Of a DNA stretch of 33,802 nt, positions 24,900 through 32,940 are shown piece by piece. Location: assembly GCA_002299425.1 (NCBI GenBank), contig DBNW01000023.1:1-33802 (forward strand), read 5' to 3'. A program made the position numbers and the translations under genes. The stretch's first letter is position 1. Every line of letters starts with the position of its first letter. The notes beneath the pieces were generated by a model that did not search any database, was not told where the DNA came from, and saw only the letters and a list, made by a program, of their open reading frames with translations. The DNA comes from Methylococcaceae bacterium UBA662 (GTDB lineage: Bacteria > Pseudomonadota > Gammaproteobacteria > Methylococcales > Methylomonadaceae).

Positions 24900-26552
24900 T
24901 CACCGAGTGGGCTGCACGGTAATGCTGCCGCGCCCGTCTTCGGTCATCTCGTCATCGCTGATTTTGTAATTGCCCAGTTTTACTGTTAGGTAGCGGTCGA
25001 AATAGTCTTTCAAGCCTTTTTCCACGGACGGGTCAAAATCCGGCTTAACGGTGTGCGTGGTACCCCAGCGCGTTGCCACCACTTCGCCGTTCACCACCAC
25101 CAACTCACCGTCTTTAAAAACATAATCGGGTTTTTCGAACATGCGCTCGCGGTTAGGATGGTCGGTGTAGACGGTGATGTCGGCCCAATGGCCGGGCGAC
25201 AAACCGCCACGGTCTTTCAAGCCAAGCAGCTTAGCGGCTCCGGCGCGGGTCATGATGGCAATTTCATACAGGGTGTATTCGCGGCTAATCGAGGCCAGCG
25301 TGGTCATTTTTTGCGCTTCTGGATGAATTTGCGCGAGCATTTCGTTGCGGAACGTCCGGTCCATCAGCAAGCGGATCAGGTGCGGGTAGCTGGTGAAGGG
25401 GGCACCGTTAGGGTGGTCGGTGGTCAGGAAAATGCGCCACGGGTCGTCCACAAGCAAAAAAGTTTCCAGGCCAATCGCCCATTGCAAGGCGTTGACAAAG
25501 TCTTGGTCGCGGTATTTGAACGGCACCACGCCGCAGCCGGCCTCGCATTCGATGTCCATTACCACCCATTTGTTCGGTTTGGCGTGTTTGTGGCCGGCGT
25601 GTTGTTTCATGCTGTCACCGGAGATGGTCACGGTTTGCCCAAACAGCACTTGCCCGACATCGATGGTGATGTTCTTATTTTTGTTGACGGCTTCGGCAAT
25701 CCGTGCAGCACCAGAGGAAAATTTGAAATCGCCTTCCGCACCGTAACTGTGAAATTGAATATGCGTTAAGTGTACGGGCAAGCCGGCGATGCCTTGAATG
25801 GTGTCCAGTGTGGTCTCGACATTGCCGGGCACGCCTAGGTTACAGCCGTGAACGTGCAGCGGCTTGCTAAGGCCTAATTGCTGCACCGCCGTGGCCAAGA
25901 CATTAAGAATTTGCCGGGGGGTGACGGCGTAATGGCAGTGCCGTTCGTCTAGGTCAAGCTTGCGTTGATTGAACTTGAAAGCACTGATGGCACCGGGATT
26001 AACCACTTTAACGCCAATGGCCTTAGCCGCGTTAATCGTCCAGGCAACGTAATCGTTGATGGCTTGTTGGTCTTGTCTGGTAGTGAGTAGCCGCAGTAAA
26101 TAATCGTCGCTGCCGAGCATGACATAGCCGCCTTTGTCCAAAATCGGGGTGTCGGCCATTTCCATGTGTGCTTGGCGGGCGTTGATGGCTTGCATGGCCG
26201 GCTCAAAGGCGGCGGTGTAACCCATTTGTGCGTAGCGGTAGCCGGTGGTAAAGGTGCTGGGCATGGCGTGACCGCAACCGGAGTGGCAGATGTGGGTGTG
26301 CGGGGCTGGGTCGGCTCTATGGTCTTCAGGCATTAAAAGCCGGGCAATATTGCCCTTGCCGCCGCCAATATGGGTGTGCATGTCGATGGCACCGGACATG
26401 ACCACTTTACCCGTCAGGTTGTATTCTTTATCGGGTTTGGCATCGGCGGGCGGATGGATGATGCGCCCGTCTTGGAGGTAAAGGTCTTGCTGCCGGCCGG
26501 CGACGCCGCTGGCGGGGTCGTAGATGATGCCGCCTGTGAGTTTGGTTAACAT
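24900..26552 (-). CDS. fhcA: Formyltransferase/hydrolase complex subunit A (formylmethanofuran dehydrogenase A homologue)
   Basis: Hydrolyses formyl-methanofuran to formate in the tetrahydromethanopterin-linked formaldehyde oxidation pathway of methylotrophs. The 550-residue protein is an amidohydrolase with a complete dinuclear metal site by homology to archaeal FwdA: H59 and H61 (DMHTHIGG), a probable carboxylated lysine K182 (GVKVVNPGA), H233/H235 (LHVHGCN), H261/H264 (HLTHIQFH) and D379 (TTDHPNG). The start follows AAGGA by six bases. In methylotrophs it forms a complex with FhcB, FhcC and FhcD; here fhcB lies on the same strand but is separated by a ppk2 gene, and fhcC and fhcD are not in the window. 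Confidence 0.95.
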   Translation of the reverse strand: MLTKLTGGIIYDPASGVAGRQQDLYLQDGRIIHPPADAKPDKEYNLTGKVVMSGAIDMHTHIGGGKGNIARLLMPEDHRADPAPHTHICHSGCGHAMPSTFTTGYRYAQMGYTAAFEPAMQAINARQAHMEMADTPILDKGGYVMLGSDDYLLRLLTTRQDQQAINDYVAWTINAAKAIGVKVVNPGAISAFKFNQRKLDLDERHCHYAVTPRQILNVLATAVQQLGLSKPLHVHGCNLGVPGNVETTLDTIQGIAGLPVHLTHIQFHSYGAEGDFKFSSGAARIAEAVNKNKNITIDVGQVLFGQTVTISGDSMKQHAGHKHAKPNKWVVMDIECEAGCGVVPFKYRDQDFVNALQWAIGLETFLLVDDPWRIFLTTDHPNGAPFTSYPHLIRLLMDRTFRNEMLAQIHPEAQKMTTLASISREYTLYEIAIMTRAGAAKLLGLKDRGGLSPGHWADITVYTDHPNRERMFEKPDYVFKDGELVVVNGEVVATRWGTTHTVKPDFDPSVEKGLKDYFDRYLTVKLGNYKISDDEMTEDGRGSITVQPTR

Positions 26553-26655
26553 AAAGATTCCTTATAAAACGGGTTTTTGTTTTAACAGCTGATGTGACGC
26601 ACACGGCGAAATAATTGCTTTTATATTCGCTAGCCAGGTACCGTGGCCTACAGCT

Positions 26656-27531
26656 CTAACGTTCTTGCGTTAACTGATTCCGAATGCTCAGCAATTCTTG
26701 TTGTCTATCCGCATTGGCTTTGGGATAACGCATATCTAATGACTTTAGCGTTTCGACCATAATTTGGGCTATTACTAAATGCGTGGTTTTTTTGTCGTCT
26801 GCCGGCACGATGTACCAGGGCGCATTATTGTAGCTAGTCGCGCTCAAGCAGGCTTCATAAGCCTGCATGTAGTGTTCCCAGTAGTGCCGCTCTGCCAAAT
26901 CGGCAACGCTGAATTTCCAGAATTTTTCCGGTTTGTCGATGCGTTCCAAAAAGCGCAGACGTTGTTCTTCCTTGGACAAGTGCAGGAAGAATTTGATAAT
27001 CCGTGTGCCGTTGCGGTGCAGATGCTGTTCTAAATCGACAATGGACTGGTAACGCTCTTGCCAAATAGTTTTTTCATTCAGCAACTCTTCCGGCAAGCCT
27101 TGGTTATACAGAATTTTAGGATGCACGCGGACAATCAGAACTTCTTCATAATAGGAGCGGTTAAAAATCCCTATCCTGCCGCGTTCGGGCAAACACTGGC
27201 TGGTACGCCAAAGAAAATCATGATCCAACTCGGTCGCGCTAGGGTGTTTAAAGCTGAAAACTTGGCAGCCTTGCGGATTGACACCGGTCATGACGTGTTT
27301 GATCGCGCTGTCTTTACCTGCGGCATCCATCGCCTGAAAAATCACCAACAGGGCGTAGCGGTTGCAGGCGTATTGCAGTTGTTGCAAGGCGCTCAGCTCT
27401 TCTAACTGGGCGTCAAACAGTTTGCGGTAAGTCTTTTTTGAATCATAGAGCGGTTCAATCCGCGTCGGCCAGTGTTGCAGGTTGACACGGCTATCTTCTG
27501 AAACGCAAAAATCTTTGGTCTTGATATTCAT
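26656..27531 (-). CDS. Polyphosphate kinase 2 family phosphotransferase
   Basis: Transfers phosphate between inorganic polyphosphate and nucleotides. The 291-residue single-domain protein has Walker A in AMDAAGKDSAIKH (residues 67-79), the Walker B-like GIFNRSYYEEVLIVRVHP (121-138) and the lid region (LSKEEQRLRFLERIDKPEKFWKF region near 210). One-domain PPK2 proteins fall in class I (NDP), II (AMP) or III (AMP and ADP); the N-terminal LYDSKKTYRKLFDAQLEEL and GKDSAIKHVMTGVNPQG look most like the class III/PPK2 nucleotide phosphotransferase type, but I cannot settle this. It lies between fhcB and fhcA on the same strand. The ATG lacks a clear ribosome site. Confidence 0.9.
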   Translation of the reverse strand: MNIKTKDFCVSEDSRVNLQHWPTRIEPLYDSKKTYRKLFDAQLEELSALQQLQYACNRYALLVIFQAMDAAGKDSAIKHVMTGVNPQGCQVFSFKHPSATELDHDFLWRTSQCLPERGRIGIFNRSYYEEVLIVRVHPKILYNQGLPEELLNEKTIWQERYQSIVDLEQHLHRNGTRIIKFFLHLSKEEQRLRFLERIDKPEKFWKFSVADLAERHYWEHYMQAYEACLSATSYNNAPWYIVPADDKKTTHLVIAQIMVETLKSLDMRYPKANADRQQELLSIRNQLTQER

Positions 27532-27557
27532 GTTGTAGGTTTTGTTGCTGTTACACA

Positions 27558-27622
27558 GTAGGAGCGACTTTAGCCGCGATGCAACGATTAACGTTGGGTT
27601 TGTTGCGGCCGTATAACCTAAC
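27558..27622. repeat. REP-like element with adjacent inverted repeat
   Basis: A GTAG-headed motif, GTAGGAGCGACTTTAGCCGC (27558-27577), resembles the REP palindromes common in gammaproteobacteria. Directly after it, CAACG-ATTAA-CGTTG (27582-27596) and GTTGGGTT (27593-27600) with AACCTAAC (27615-27622; one G-T mismatch pairing) form further inverted repeats, like relics of a second dispersed repeat. All lie in the 134-base gap between fhcB and the PPK2 gene. Only this copy is in the window. Confidence 0.5.
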
Positions 27623-27665
27623 GGACGCTGTTGGACCTAGCTACAAACGAGAGGGCAAGTATAAC

Positions 27666-28922
27666 TTACAAGGATTCGGCAAGCGCATTCAGCACCTGCG
27701 CCGTACTCGGCAAGCCGGAATCGCGCAATTTTTTCAAACGGATAGCCACCACGTTATCCATCCGGTAAGCATGGCCGGCATGGTCGATGCCCGGCGTACC
27801 TACCGGGATGAACACATCCGGCTCTTTCTCAAACACCATGCCGGAACGCCCAACCACAATGGTCGGCAAGTCGGTCACAGGCGGTACGGCAGCGACGTTA
27901 AACGCCTGCACCCAAACCAGGGTGTCCGCTTCGCCGGTTTCTAGCAGCCGGTGGGTGTCGTTCAAGAACGGATCGTATTCAGGATAGCCGCGCTGAAAAC
28001 TGACCCGTGCCGGATATCCGGTAGTCCAGCCACTGACTTGGTGGGCGGTTTGATCGCCCTCCTTGCCGCCTAACGGCAGGCCGACGCAGCGGGTATTTTG
28101 GTTGTTAACGTCCTTGATCAGCTCCGAGAGCATTTGCACGCTCAGTTCGGCTTGGCTGAAAGCCAACGCGCCGGCTGCCCAAGCAACCACGCCGTAGTGG
28201 GCGGCTTTGAGCCGGTCGGCGATGTTTTGTAAATCGGTGACCAAAATACCGGCGACCTGGTGTGCCTGGAGGGGTTTGTTTTTAATGAGTGCTCGAAGCA
28301 CCGCTAGCACCGCCGGCAAATCGGCTTGGGCGCAGTCCAAAACGTGCGCCTGAGTGCCATTGGGTGCAGTCGATGCCTCCCCAGACGGCGCTTTGCCCAA
28401 ATAAATCACCTGGCGCTGGTTGTTGTCTTCGACAAACATGGCATCCGTCCACAAGTGCCGCTCAAAAAAGCGTGGCGCGAAAGCCTCAATATCGGTACCC
28501 ACTACCAGCAGCAAATCGCAGCGGTTTTTTACTTCTGCTAGGGTCGTGGTCATCCAGCCGGAGTCTTGCATGGCCAGCACGTTGGCGCGGGCCTGGTTGA
28601 AATTCATGTGATCGGCCACCGCCCCACAGCGTTCTGCTAAAATCAAAAGTGCCCTCATGCCGTTGACATCGGTGGCGCAGCCGCCAATTACCGGCGCATG
28701 CGCCTGACGCAACAACGCCGCTGCCTTAGCGATGGCCGCCGCTAAACCGGTTGCCACGCCGTTGACGCGGGGACGGGTGTCGGTGACGGCTTGCTCGAAC
28801 AGGGACGTGGTGGCGGCGCAGCCATTGGCGGTGACTGTCAGTGTGTTGCCGTCCGCTAGGATGGCTAGGTCATCGCTGCCGATACCGCAAAACGGACTGG
28901 GGACTTCGGTGATTTCGGTCAT
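27666..28922 (-). CDS. fhcB: Formyltransferase/hydrolase complex subunit B (formylmethanofuran dehydrogenase B homologue)
   Basis: Partner of FhcA in the formyltransferase/hydrolase complex. It is homologous to the molybdo/tungstopterin subunit FwdB of methanogens, but in bacteria it is not a redox enzyme. The 418-residue protein shows why: the archaeal CxxCGxxCDD cluster motif is here SPFCGIGSDD (residues 9-18), leaving only Cys12, and the region of the archaeal metal-binding cysteine (as I recall, a VCHGPS-like motif before LALQD) is NFNQARAN before VLAMQD, with Gln110 in the cysteine position. I chose ATG 28922, preceded by AAGGAT at six bases; a TTG at 28958 would add 12 residues. A plausible promoter lies at 28988-29016. 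Confidence 0.93.
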   Translation of the reverse strand: MTEITEVPSPFCGIGSDDLAILADGNTLTVTANGCAATTSLFEQAVTDTRPRVNGVATGLAAAIAKAAALLRQAHAPVIGGCATDVNGMRALLILAERCGAVADHMNFNQARANVLAMQDSGWMTTTLAEVKNRCDLLLVVGTDIEAFAPRFFERHLWTDAMFVEDNNQRQVIYLGKAPSGEASTAPNGTQAHVLDCAQADLPAVLAVLRALIKNKPLQAHQVAGILVTDLQNIADRLKAAHYGVVAWAAGALAFSQAELSVQMLSELIKDVNNQNTRCVGLPLGGKEGDQTAHQVSGWTTGYPARVSFQRGYPEYDPFLNDTHRLLETGEADTLVWVQAFNVAAVPPVTDLPTIVVGRSGMVFEKEPDVFIPVGTPGIDHAGHAYRMDNVVAIRLKKLRDSGLPSTAQVLNALAESL

Positions 28923-28987
28923 GAGTCTATCCTTATGGATCAAGGCGGGTTCAGACAAGGCTACCAGCCCACTGATGGAAGGCGGTC

Positions 28988-29016
28988 ATTTTAACGTGAA
29001 TTGTTCAGGCTGTCTT
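28988..29016 (-). promoter_or_regulatory. Possible promoter of fhcB
   Basis: On the minus strand, AAGACA (29011-29016), a 17-base spacer and TAAAAT (28988-28993) lie 66 bases before the fhcB ATG. The -35 matches four of six bases. Confidence 0.4.
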
Positions 29017-29107
29017 CGCAAAGGCAGTTTTAGCGATACGCTCGCTTCTTCGGTGGGGGCAGGTGAGTTTGAGGGGGGTTCAAATAACCGCCTAGTGGCA
29101 GAAGGCA

Positions 29108-29731
29108 TTACGGTGTTTGCCCATGCTGGTGTTGGTGGGCCTCTTCACCTGTGGGTACAGCCTTAACGGCAACGCCATGCCGATAGACCATCAGCCCGCC
29201 CAAATCTGCGCCCAGCATCAATAAACCGCACATCAGCGCGGCTATTATCAGGAAAAAATGGTTCGCCCCGCCGCTAGGCAAGGGGCCGGTTTTTGCCCGC
29301 CAAGCAGCCAAAACCAAGGCTAAACCCAGCACAAACAGGCCAAATTGTTGATGGCGTTCCATGATGGCGTGGACATCGCCGCCGTGGGCAACTGAGCTGG
29401 CGGCGATCAAGCCGGTAATGACGGTAAAAATTGCCGAAAATGCGCCGAAATACAGCAGCCAACTGGCGACATGACGCCATTGCGGTTTGTTCGCTAGACT
29501 GCCGACCGTATCAAGCGCAAAAAATACCGTCAAGAACGCGATGGGGTAATGCACTAGCATCGGGTGGATATTATCCAGTGCGGCGACGCCGGGCAAAAAC
29601 AGGGCGAACAGCTCGCCCGCACTGAGGCCGGAAATGTTATCAAAATAGGCCAGCAGTTCGGCGAGGCCGCCGGCAATGCCGCCGTCGTGATCGGCACCAC
29701 CGTGGATTTGCAAAGATAAAAAAGAAGTCAT
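29108..29731 (-). CDS. DUF2231 family membrane protein
   Basis: Four-helix inner-membrane protein; function unknown, though members are often near haem or copper proteins. The 207-residue product has the family motif IHPMLVHYPIAFL (about residue 55) at the first membrane helix. Further helices follow near WLLYFGAFSAIFTVITGLI, QFGLFVLGLALVLAAW and HFFLIIAALMCGLLMLG. The conserved histidines (HPMLVH, HGGDVHAIMERHQ) could bind haem or metal. The N-terminus (IHGGADHDGG) and the C-terminus (EEAHQHQHGQTP) are also His-rich. It precedes fhcB on the same strand with 185 bases between, so it is probably a separate unit. Confidence 0.85.
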   Translation of the reverse strand: MTSFLSLQIHGGADHDGGIAGGLAELLAYFDNISGLSAGELFALFLPGVAALDNIHPMLVHYPIAFLTVFFALDTVGSLANKPQWRHVASWLLYFGAFSAIFTVITGLIAASSVAHGGDVHAIMERHQQFGLFVLGLALVLAAWRAKTGPLPSGGANHFFLIIAALMCGLLMLGADLGGLMVYRHGVAVKAVPTGEEAHQHQHGQTP

Positions 29732-30080
29732 GGTGGTAATTGTCCAGGTAAAAATTACCCGCTAACGGGCGGTGCTTTGTTAGGCGTTCAACAGTGTCAT
29801 CATTATACCGTTTACTAAACGACATGGAACGGTGGCGAAACAGCCGCGCCCAATGCGGGTGCTGTTCAAGAAAGTAACCCTGCAACAAAGAGAACGAGTC
29901 AGAAAAATAAAAATGTGGCGTTCAGCGGTTCAGCGCATACCGCAGACAGCATGATTCTTATAAGCGCGTGGAATGGCGGCTGACGGTTTGCTGTTAAAGC
30001 ATCCGACTTCCAAGACAGGTACCTGAAAAAGGCGGTATCCTACGCCGCCCAATCTTTTAACCCCTAGGAGAGTGATCCCC
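29732..30080. other. Intergenic region between divergent DUF2231 and TPR genes
   Basis: About 350 bases with no convincing gene; the short open frames on the minus strand have no ribosome sites or family resemblance. It holds a probable promoter for the DUF2231 gene (29802-29829), a CCCG-CTAA-CGGG hairpin near 29758 in the DUF2231 leader, and the TAGGAG ribosome site of the TPR gene at 30065-30070. A weak AAGACA-18-TATCCT promoter-like pair for the TPR gene lies near 30013-30042. Confidence 0.5.
29802..29829 (-). promoter_or_regulatory. Possible promoter of the DUF2231 gene
   Basis: A perfect -10 TATAAT on the minus strand (29802-29807) with TTCCAT (29824-29829) 16 bases upstream. The -35 is poor. 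The start codon is 70 bases downstream. Confidence 0.4.
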
Positions 30081-30764
30081 ATGTCTTTGCTCGGACGATT
30101 CACCAAACGCCAGAATTTAGATAGTGCCATCAAAAAAACGCAACAGGCCCGAAACAGCGAGGAAGCGCTCGCCGACGGTTTGTTCAAGTCCGCTTACCAA
30201 GAATATGCCGAAGTGTTGCAGAATGACTCGCTGCGAGCGGACACTTTGTACCACTGGGGTTTTGCTCTATTGCATCAAGCTAAAACCAAAACCGATGTTA
30301 AGGCCGCCGCACTGCTCCAAGACGCCATCAGTAAGTTTGCATTTTGCCGGTTGCTCAACCCTGACTACCTAGGCGCGGCCATTGACGGCGGTGTTGCTTA
30401 CATGAATTTGGCCCGTTTAAACCAAGCCAAAATCGACGACCCGCTGTATGTTGGCGCCAAACAGCAGTTTGACACGGCCAACCGTATTCAAAAAGCCAGT
30501 GCTTCTTATAATTTGGCCTGCCTGCACGCATTGAAAAACGACTTGACTGCCTGCCAGAAAGCTCTCGAAGAAGCCCGCAATCACGGTATGGTACCGAGTG
30601 CTGAAGAAATACGCAGTGACCCGGACTTAGCCAATGCCCATCAGCAGGCTTGGTTTGGTGAATTTTTAGAAACTTTAACGCCAAAGGCAGAACCAGAAAC
30701 GCCGTCTTCTCAAGCCCGAGGCCCTGACGATGCAAGCCCGGCTTCGGTTAATTCTGAAAATTGA
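30081..30764 (+). CDS. Tetratricopeptide-like repeat protein
   Basis: Probably a protein-protein interaction scaffold; partner unknown. The 227-residue product has no signal peptide or membrane helix. It consists of paired helices of TPR type: FKSAYQEYAEVLQNDSLRAD, LYHWGFALLHQAK, the segment AAALLQDAISKFAFCRLLNP, and a later ASYNLACLHALKNDLTAC, in which asparagine/alanine/leucine spacing matches the TPR consensus. The C-terminal 30 residues (after FLETLTP) are polar and probably disordered. I chose ATG 30081, ten bases after TAGGAG; a GTG at 30072 would be only one base from that site. Confidence 0.8.
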   Translation: MSLLGRFTKRQNLDSAIKKTQQARNSEEALADGLFKSAYQEYAEVLQNDSLRADTLYHWGFALLHQAKTKTDVKAAALLQDAISKFAFCRLLNPDYLGAAIDGGVAYMNLARLNQAKIDDPLYVGAKQQFDTANRIQKASASYNLACLHALKNDLTACQKALEEARNHGMVPSAEEIRSDPDLANAHQQAWFGEFLETLTPKAEPETPSSQARGPDDASPASVNSEN

Positions 30765-30925
30765 AACAAACGGTTAAACGGCAATACCGGCTTGTGATGC
30801 GTTAGCTTTACGCTGTAAGCACCGCAATTAGGCAGATTTCAGGCAAATACGCTTTGCTGTGAAACATTCAAGACGCTTCGGCCGGTTCTGCCAAGTTAGG
30901 CTAACAGGGCTTTCAAACCGATAAT

Positions 30926-31732
30926 TTAATCAAAGCGCTTAGCATCTGGCGGCAATTGATTAAACAGCGAGTGTTTGCTGAGACCGTACCGCTGCGGGTA
31001 AAACACCCCAGCCAAATACAAGCCATCGGGCGGTGCGGTGACGGCGGCTAGGCTGCGGTTTTTCGCCTCCAGTAATGCCAATGTCCAATTCACCGGTTGC
31101 TTGCCCGCGCCTATCGCTAGCAACACACCGGCGATGTTCCTAACCATGTGGTGTAAAAAAGCATTGGCGCACAGGTCTATGATGATGCGGTCGCTTTGCC
31201 GGTACACTTCGATACAGTGCATCATTCGGCGTGGGCTTTTCGATTGACAACTCTGGGCACGGAACGACGAAAAATCGTGGTTTCCCACCAGGTGTTGCGC
31301 GGCCTGGTGCATTTTTTTGGCATCCAATGGCGCGTAATGCCAAGTGACTTGCTGGCGGGCGAGGGCCGACTTTATCGGTCGGTTCAAAATAACGTACTGA
31401 TAGAATCGCGCAATGGCACTGTAGCGGGCATGAAAATCGCCGATGGCCGGTTTCACCCAAAGTATCCTAACAGCCTCCGGCAAATGGCTGTTGCCGCCGA
31501 GCAGCCAAGCATGATGCGGACGCTGTGCCTCGCTATCAAAATGCACGACTTGCTCTAGGGCATGGACGCCGGCATCGGTGCGCCCGGCGCAAATAGCCGT
31601 GACCGGTTGGTCGGCGACAACGGACAAAGCCTGCTCTAAAGCTGCTTGCACGGTGCGGCGGCCGCTTTGCTGTTGCCAGCCAGCAAAGCCGCCGCCGTCG
31701 TATTCCAATCCCAATACCCACCGTTGCTTCAA
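30926..31732 (-). CDS. truA: tRNA pseudouridine(38-40) synthase
   Basis: Makes pseudouridine at positions 38-40 of the anticodon stem of many tRNAs. The 268-residue protein has the catalytic Asp53 in AGRTDAGVHA, the N-terminal EYDGGGFAGWQQQ, the F/Y-rich FHARYSAIARFYQYVI, and the C-terminal FLHHMVRNIAGVLLAIG. The only suitable start is TTG at 31732, 12 bases after the L,D-transpeptidase stop, without a strong ribosome site; translational coupling to the upstream gene is likely. The length is usual for TruA. It converges on the TPR gene. Confidence 0.95.
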   Translation of the reverse strand: MKQRWVLGLEYDGGGFAGWQQQSGRRTVQAALEQALSVVADQPVTAICAGRTDAGVHALEQVVHFDSEAQRPHHAWLLGGNSHLPEAVRILWVKPAIGDFHARYSAIARFYQYVILNRPIKSALARQQVTWHYAPLDAKKMHQAAQHLVGNHDFSSFRAQSCQSKSPRRMMHCIEVYRQSDRIIIDLCANAFLHHMVRNIAGVLLAIGAGKQPVNWTLALLEAKNRSLAAVTAPPDGLYLAGVFYPQRYGLSKHSLFNQLPPDAKRFD

Positions 31733-31744
31733 GAGACCGCCCGC

Positions 31745-32284
31745 TTATGCGTGAATAAATACCCGTGTGCCGGTGTCGATGCGTTTGAACAGGTCCATGA
31801 CATCGGCGTTGTGCATACGGATGCAGCCGTGCGATTGTGGGCTGCCGTCGAATAAATGCCCGGGGCTGCCGTGGATGTAGATATAACGCCAACCGCTATC
31901 GACTTCACGGTAGCGGTTTTTGCCCGGTTCCAGGCCGTTCAGCCAGAAAATCCGCGTCAAAATCCAATCGCGTTGCGGGAATTGTTGGCCGAGTGCTTCG
32001 CTGTAGATTTCACCCGTCGGCCGCCTGCCGACGAAGACGCTGTTAAGCGGTTGCCCGGCCCCAATTTTGGCGCGGATTTTATGCCAGCCTCGTGGCGTAC
32101 AGCCGCTGCCCATGCGCTCACCGGGGCCGTTTTTTGCGGTGGACACGGGGTATCGATGAAGCACTTGACCGGCCTCGACAAGTGCTAGGTGTTGGCTGGC
32201 AAGGTCAATGTCCAGATAGGTATTGTTCACCACAGCGACGCGCCGGTTTCCGGGCCCATTTGCGCAACCAACAACAGCTGACAC
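31745..32284 (-). CDS. L,D-transpeptidase (YkuD domain) without signal peptide
   Basis: YkuD-type enzyme that cross-links or attaches proteins to peptidoglycan through diaminopimelate. The 179-residue form is almost entirely the YkuD domain: TYLDIDLASQHLALVE, VSTAKNGPGERMGSGCTPRG, and the catalytic HGSPGHLFDG...SHGCIRM with nucleophile Cys. I chose GTG 32284, which follows AGGAGA by six bases; an upstream in-frame TTG (32395) would add 37 residues that do not look like a signal peptide. With the short start the protein has no evident export signal, a known feature of this short subgroup, so its site of action is unclear. truA follows after 12 bases. Confidence 0.88.
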   Translation of the reverse strand: MSAVVGCANGPGNRRVAVVNNTYLDIDLASQHLALVEAGQVLHRYPVSTAKNGPGERMGSGCTPRGWHKIRAKIGAGQPLNSVFVGRRPTGEIYSEALGQQFPQRDWILTRIFWLNGLEPGKNRYREVDSGWRYIYIHGSPGHLFDGSPQSHGCIRMHNADVMDLFKRIDTGTRVFIHA

Positions 32285-32385
32285 GGCGATTCTCCTGAAA
32301 AAAAACGGTAATTCTAGGACGCATGGCGAGTGGTCGGCAACTTTGGTCCGTGGTAGCTTCGGTTTGCAAAATGAGCGGTACAACC

Positions 32386-32410
32386 GGTTGGCCAACCTTT
32401 AGGGAAGGTT
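32386..32410. terminator. Stem-loop after the NlpE-like gene
   Basis: AACCTT-TAGGG-AAGGTT (32394-32410) forms a perfect six-pair stem directly after the NlpE-like stop codon, and overlaps a 12-base palindrome GGTTGGCCAACC (32386-32397). There is no T-run. It may end or slow transcription into the L,D-transpeptidase gene. Confidence 0.4.
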
Positions 32411-32412
32411 TG

Positions 32413-32940
32413 TTAGTGGATATGCACCTCGCGCGATTTTACGGTGTCGCTCCGGCGCAACACATAGCGGTCGGCACCGGTCCCGGTCATGCGCTTGCCC
32501 TGGTCGTCTAGTTGCACCAGTGTACTGTCATTTTCAATGTAGTACCGGCGCAGTTGTGTTCCTGCACGCGGGGTTAAAGTCACGGTTTGGCTTTTTTCGT
32601 CCCAGTGGTATTTGCCTTTTTCATAATACTCCCGGGTGGATTCTCGGGCCGGTTGGGTCACTAACAGGTAGCTGTTTTTTTGTTTTAAAGACAAAGTGGC
32701 TTTGATGCCGTTGCAATCGGCGCATGGCAGAAAGCCATAAAACACACCGTGGAACACCTGGCTTTCCTCTAAAGGGGCGGTGTGTTCGGCGTGTTGTTGA
32801 TGCGTCAGTTCGCGGGCTCTGAGTACTTTTTCTTGCTTTTGCATATCCGATTCTGCAAATACCGGGTTGCTGACGGAAAAAAGGCTGCTGCAAATAATAA
32901 GGGCCAGATTTTGTTGTATTTTTTTTGTTAATGGTCGCAT
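32413..32940 (-). CDS. NlpE N-terminal domain envelope protein
   Basis: NlpE-like proteins sense copper and lipoprotein or surface stress and signal to Cpx-type systems. The 175-residue precursor has a signal peptide (MRPLTKKIQQNLALIICSSLFSVSNPVFA, 29 residues, within the usual export pattern) that ends in AxA rather than a lipobox, so it is a soluble periplasmic protein and not a lipoprotein. The domain signature is clear: VFHGVFYGFLPCADCNGIKATLSL with the CxxC pair, then KYHWDEKSQTVTL and RRYYIENDSTLVQLDDQGK. Only the N-terminal NlpE domain is present; the second domain of E. coli NlpE is missing. The start follows GGGAG. A linker rich in Glu/His/Gln (ELTHQQHAEHTA) precedes the domain. Confidence 0.88.
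   Translation of the reverse strand: MRPLTKKIQQNLALIICSSLFSVSNPVFAESDMQKQEKVLRARELTHQQHAEHTAPLEESQVFHGVFYGFLPCADCNGIKATLSLKQKNSYLLVTQPARESTREYYEKGKYHWDEKSQTVTLTPRAGTQLRRYYIENDSTLVQLDDQGKRMTGTGADRYVLRRSDTVKSREVHIH

Noticed and set aside
27579..27944. 121-codon plus-strand open frame over the fhcB 3' end
   Set aside because: Antisense to fhcB and starting inside a repeat; no ribosome site.
29757..29786. attC-like pattern (GCCTAAC ... GTTAGCG on the minus strand)
   Set aside because: Far too short for an integron recombination site and no cassette or integrase nearby; it is a chance palindrome in a gene leader.
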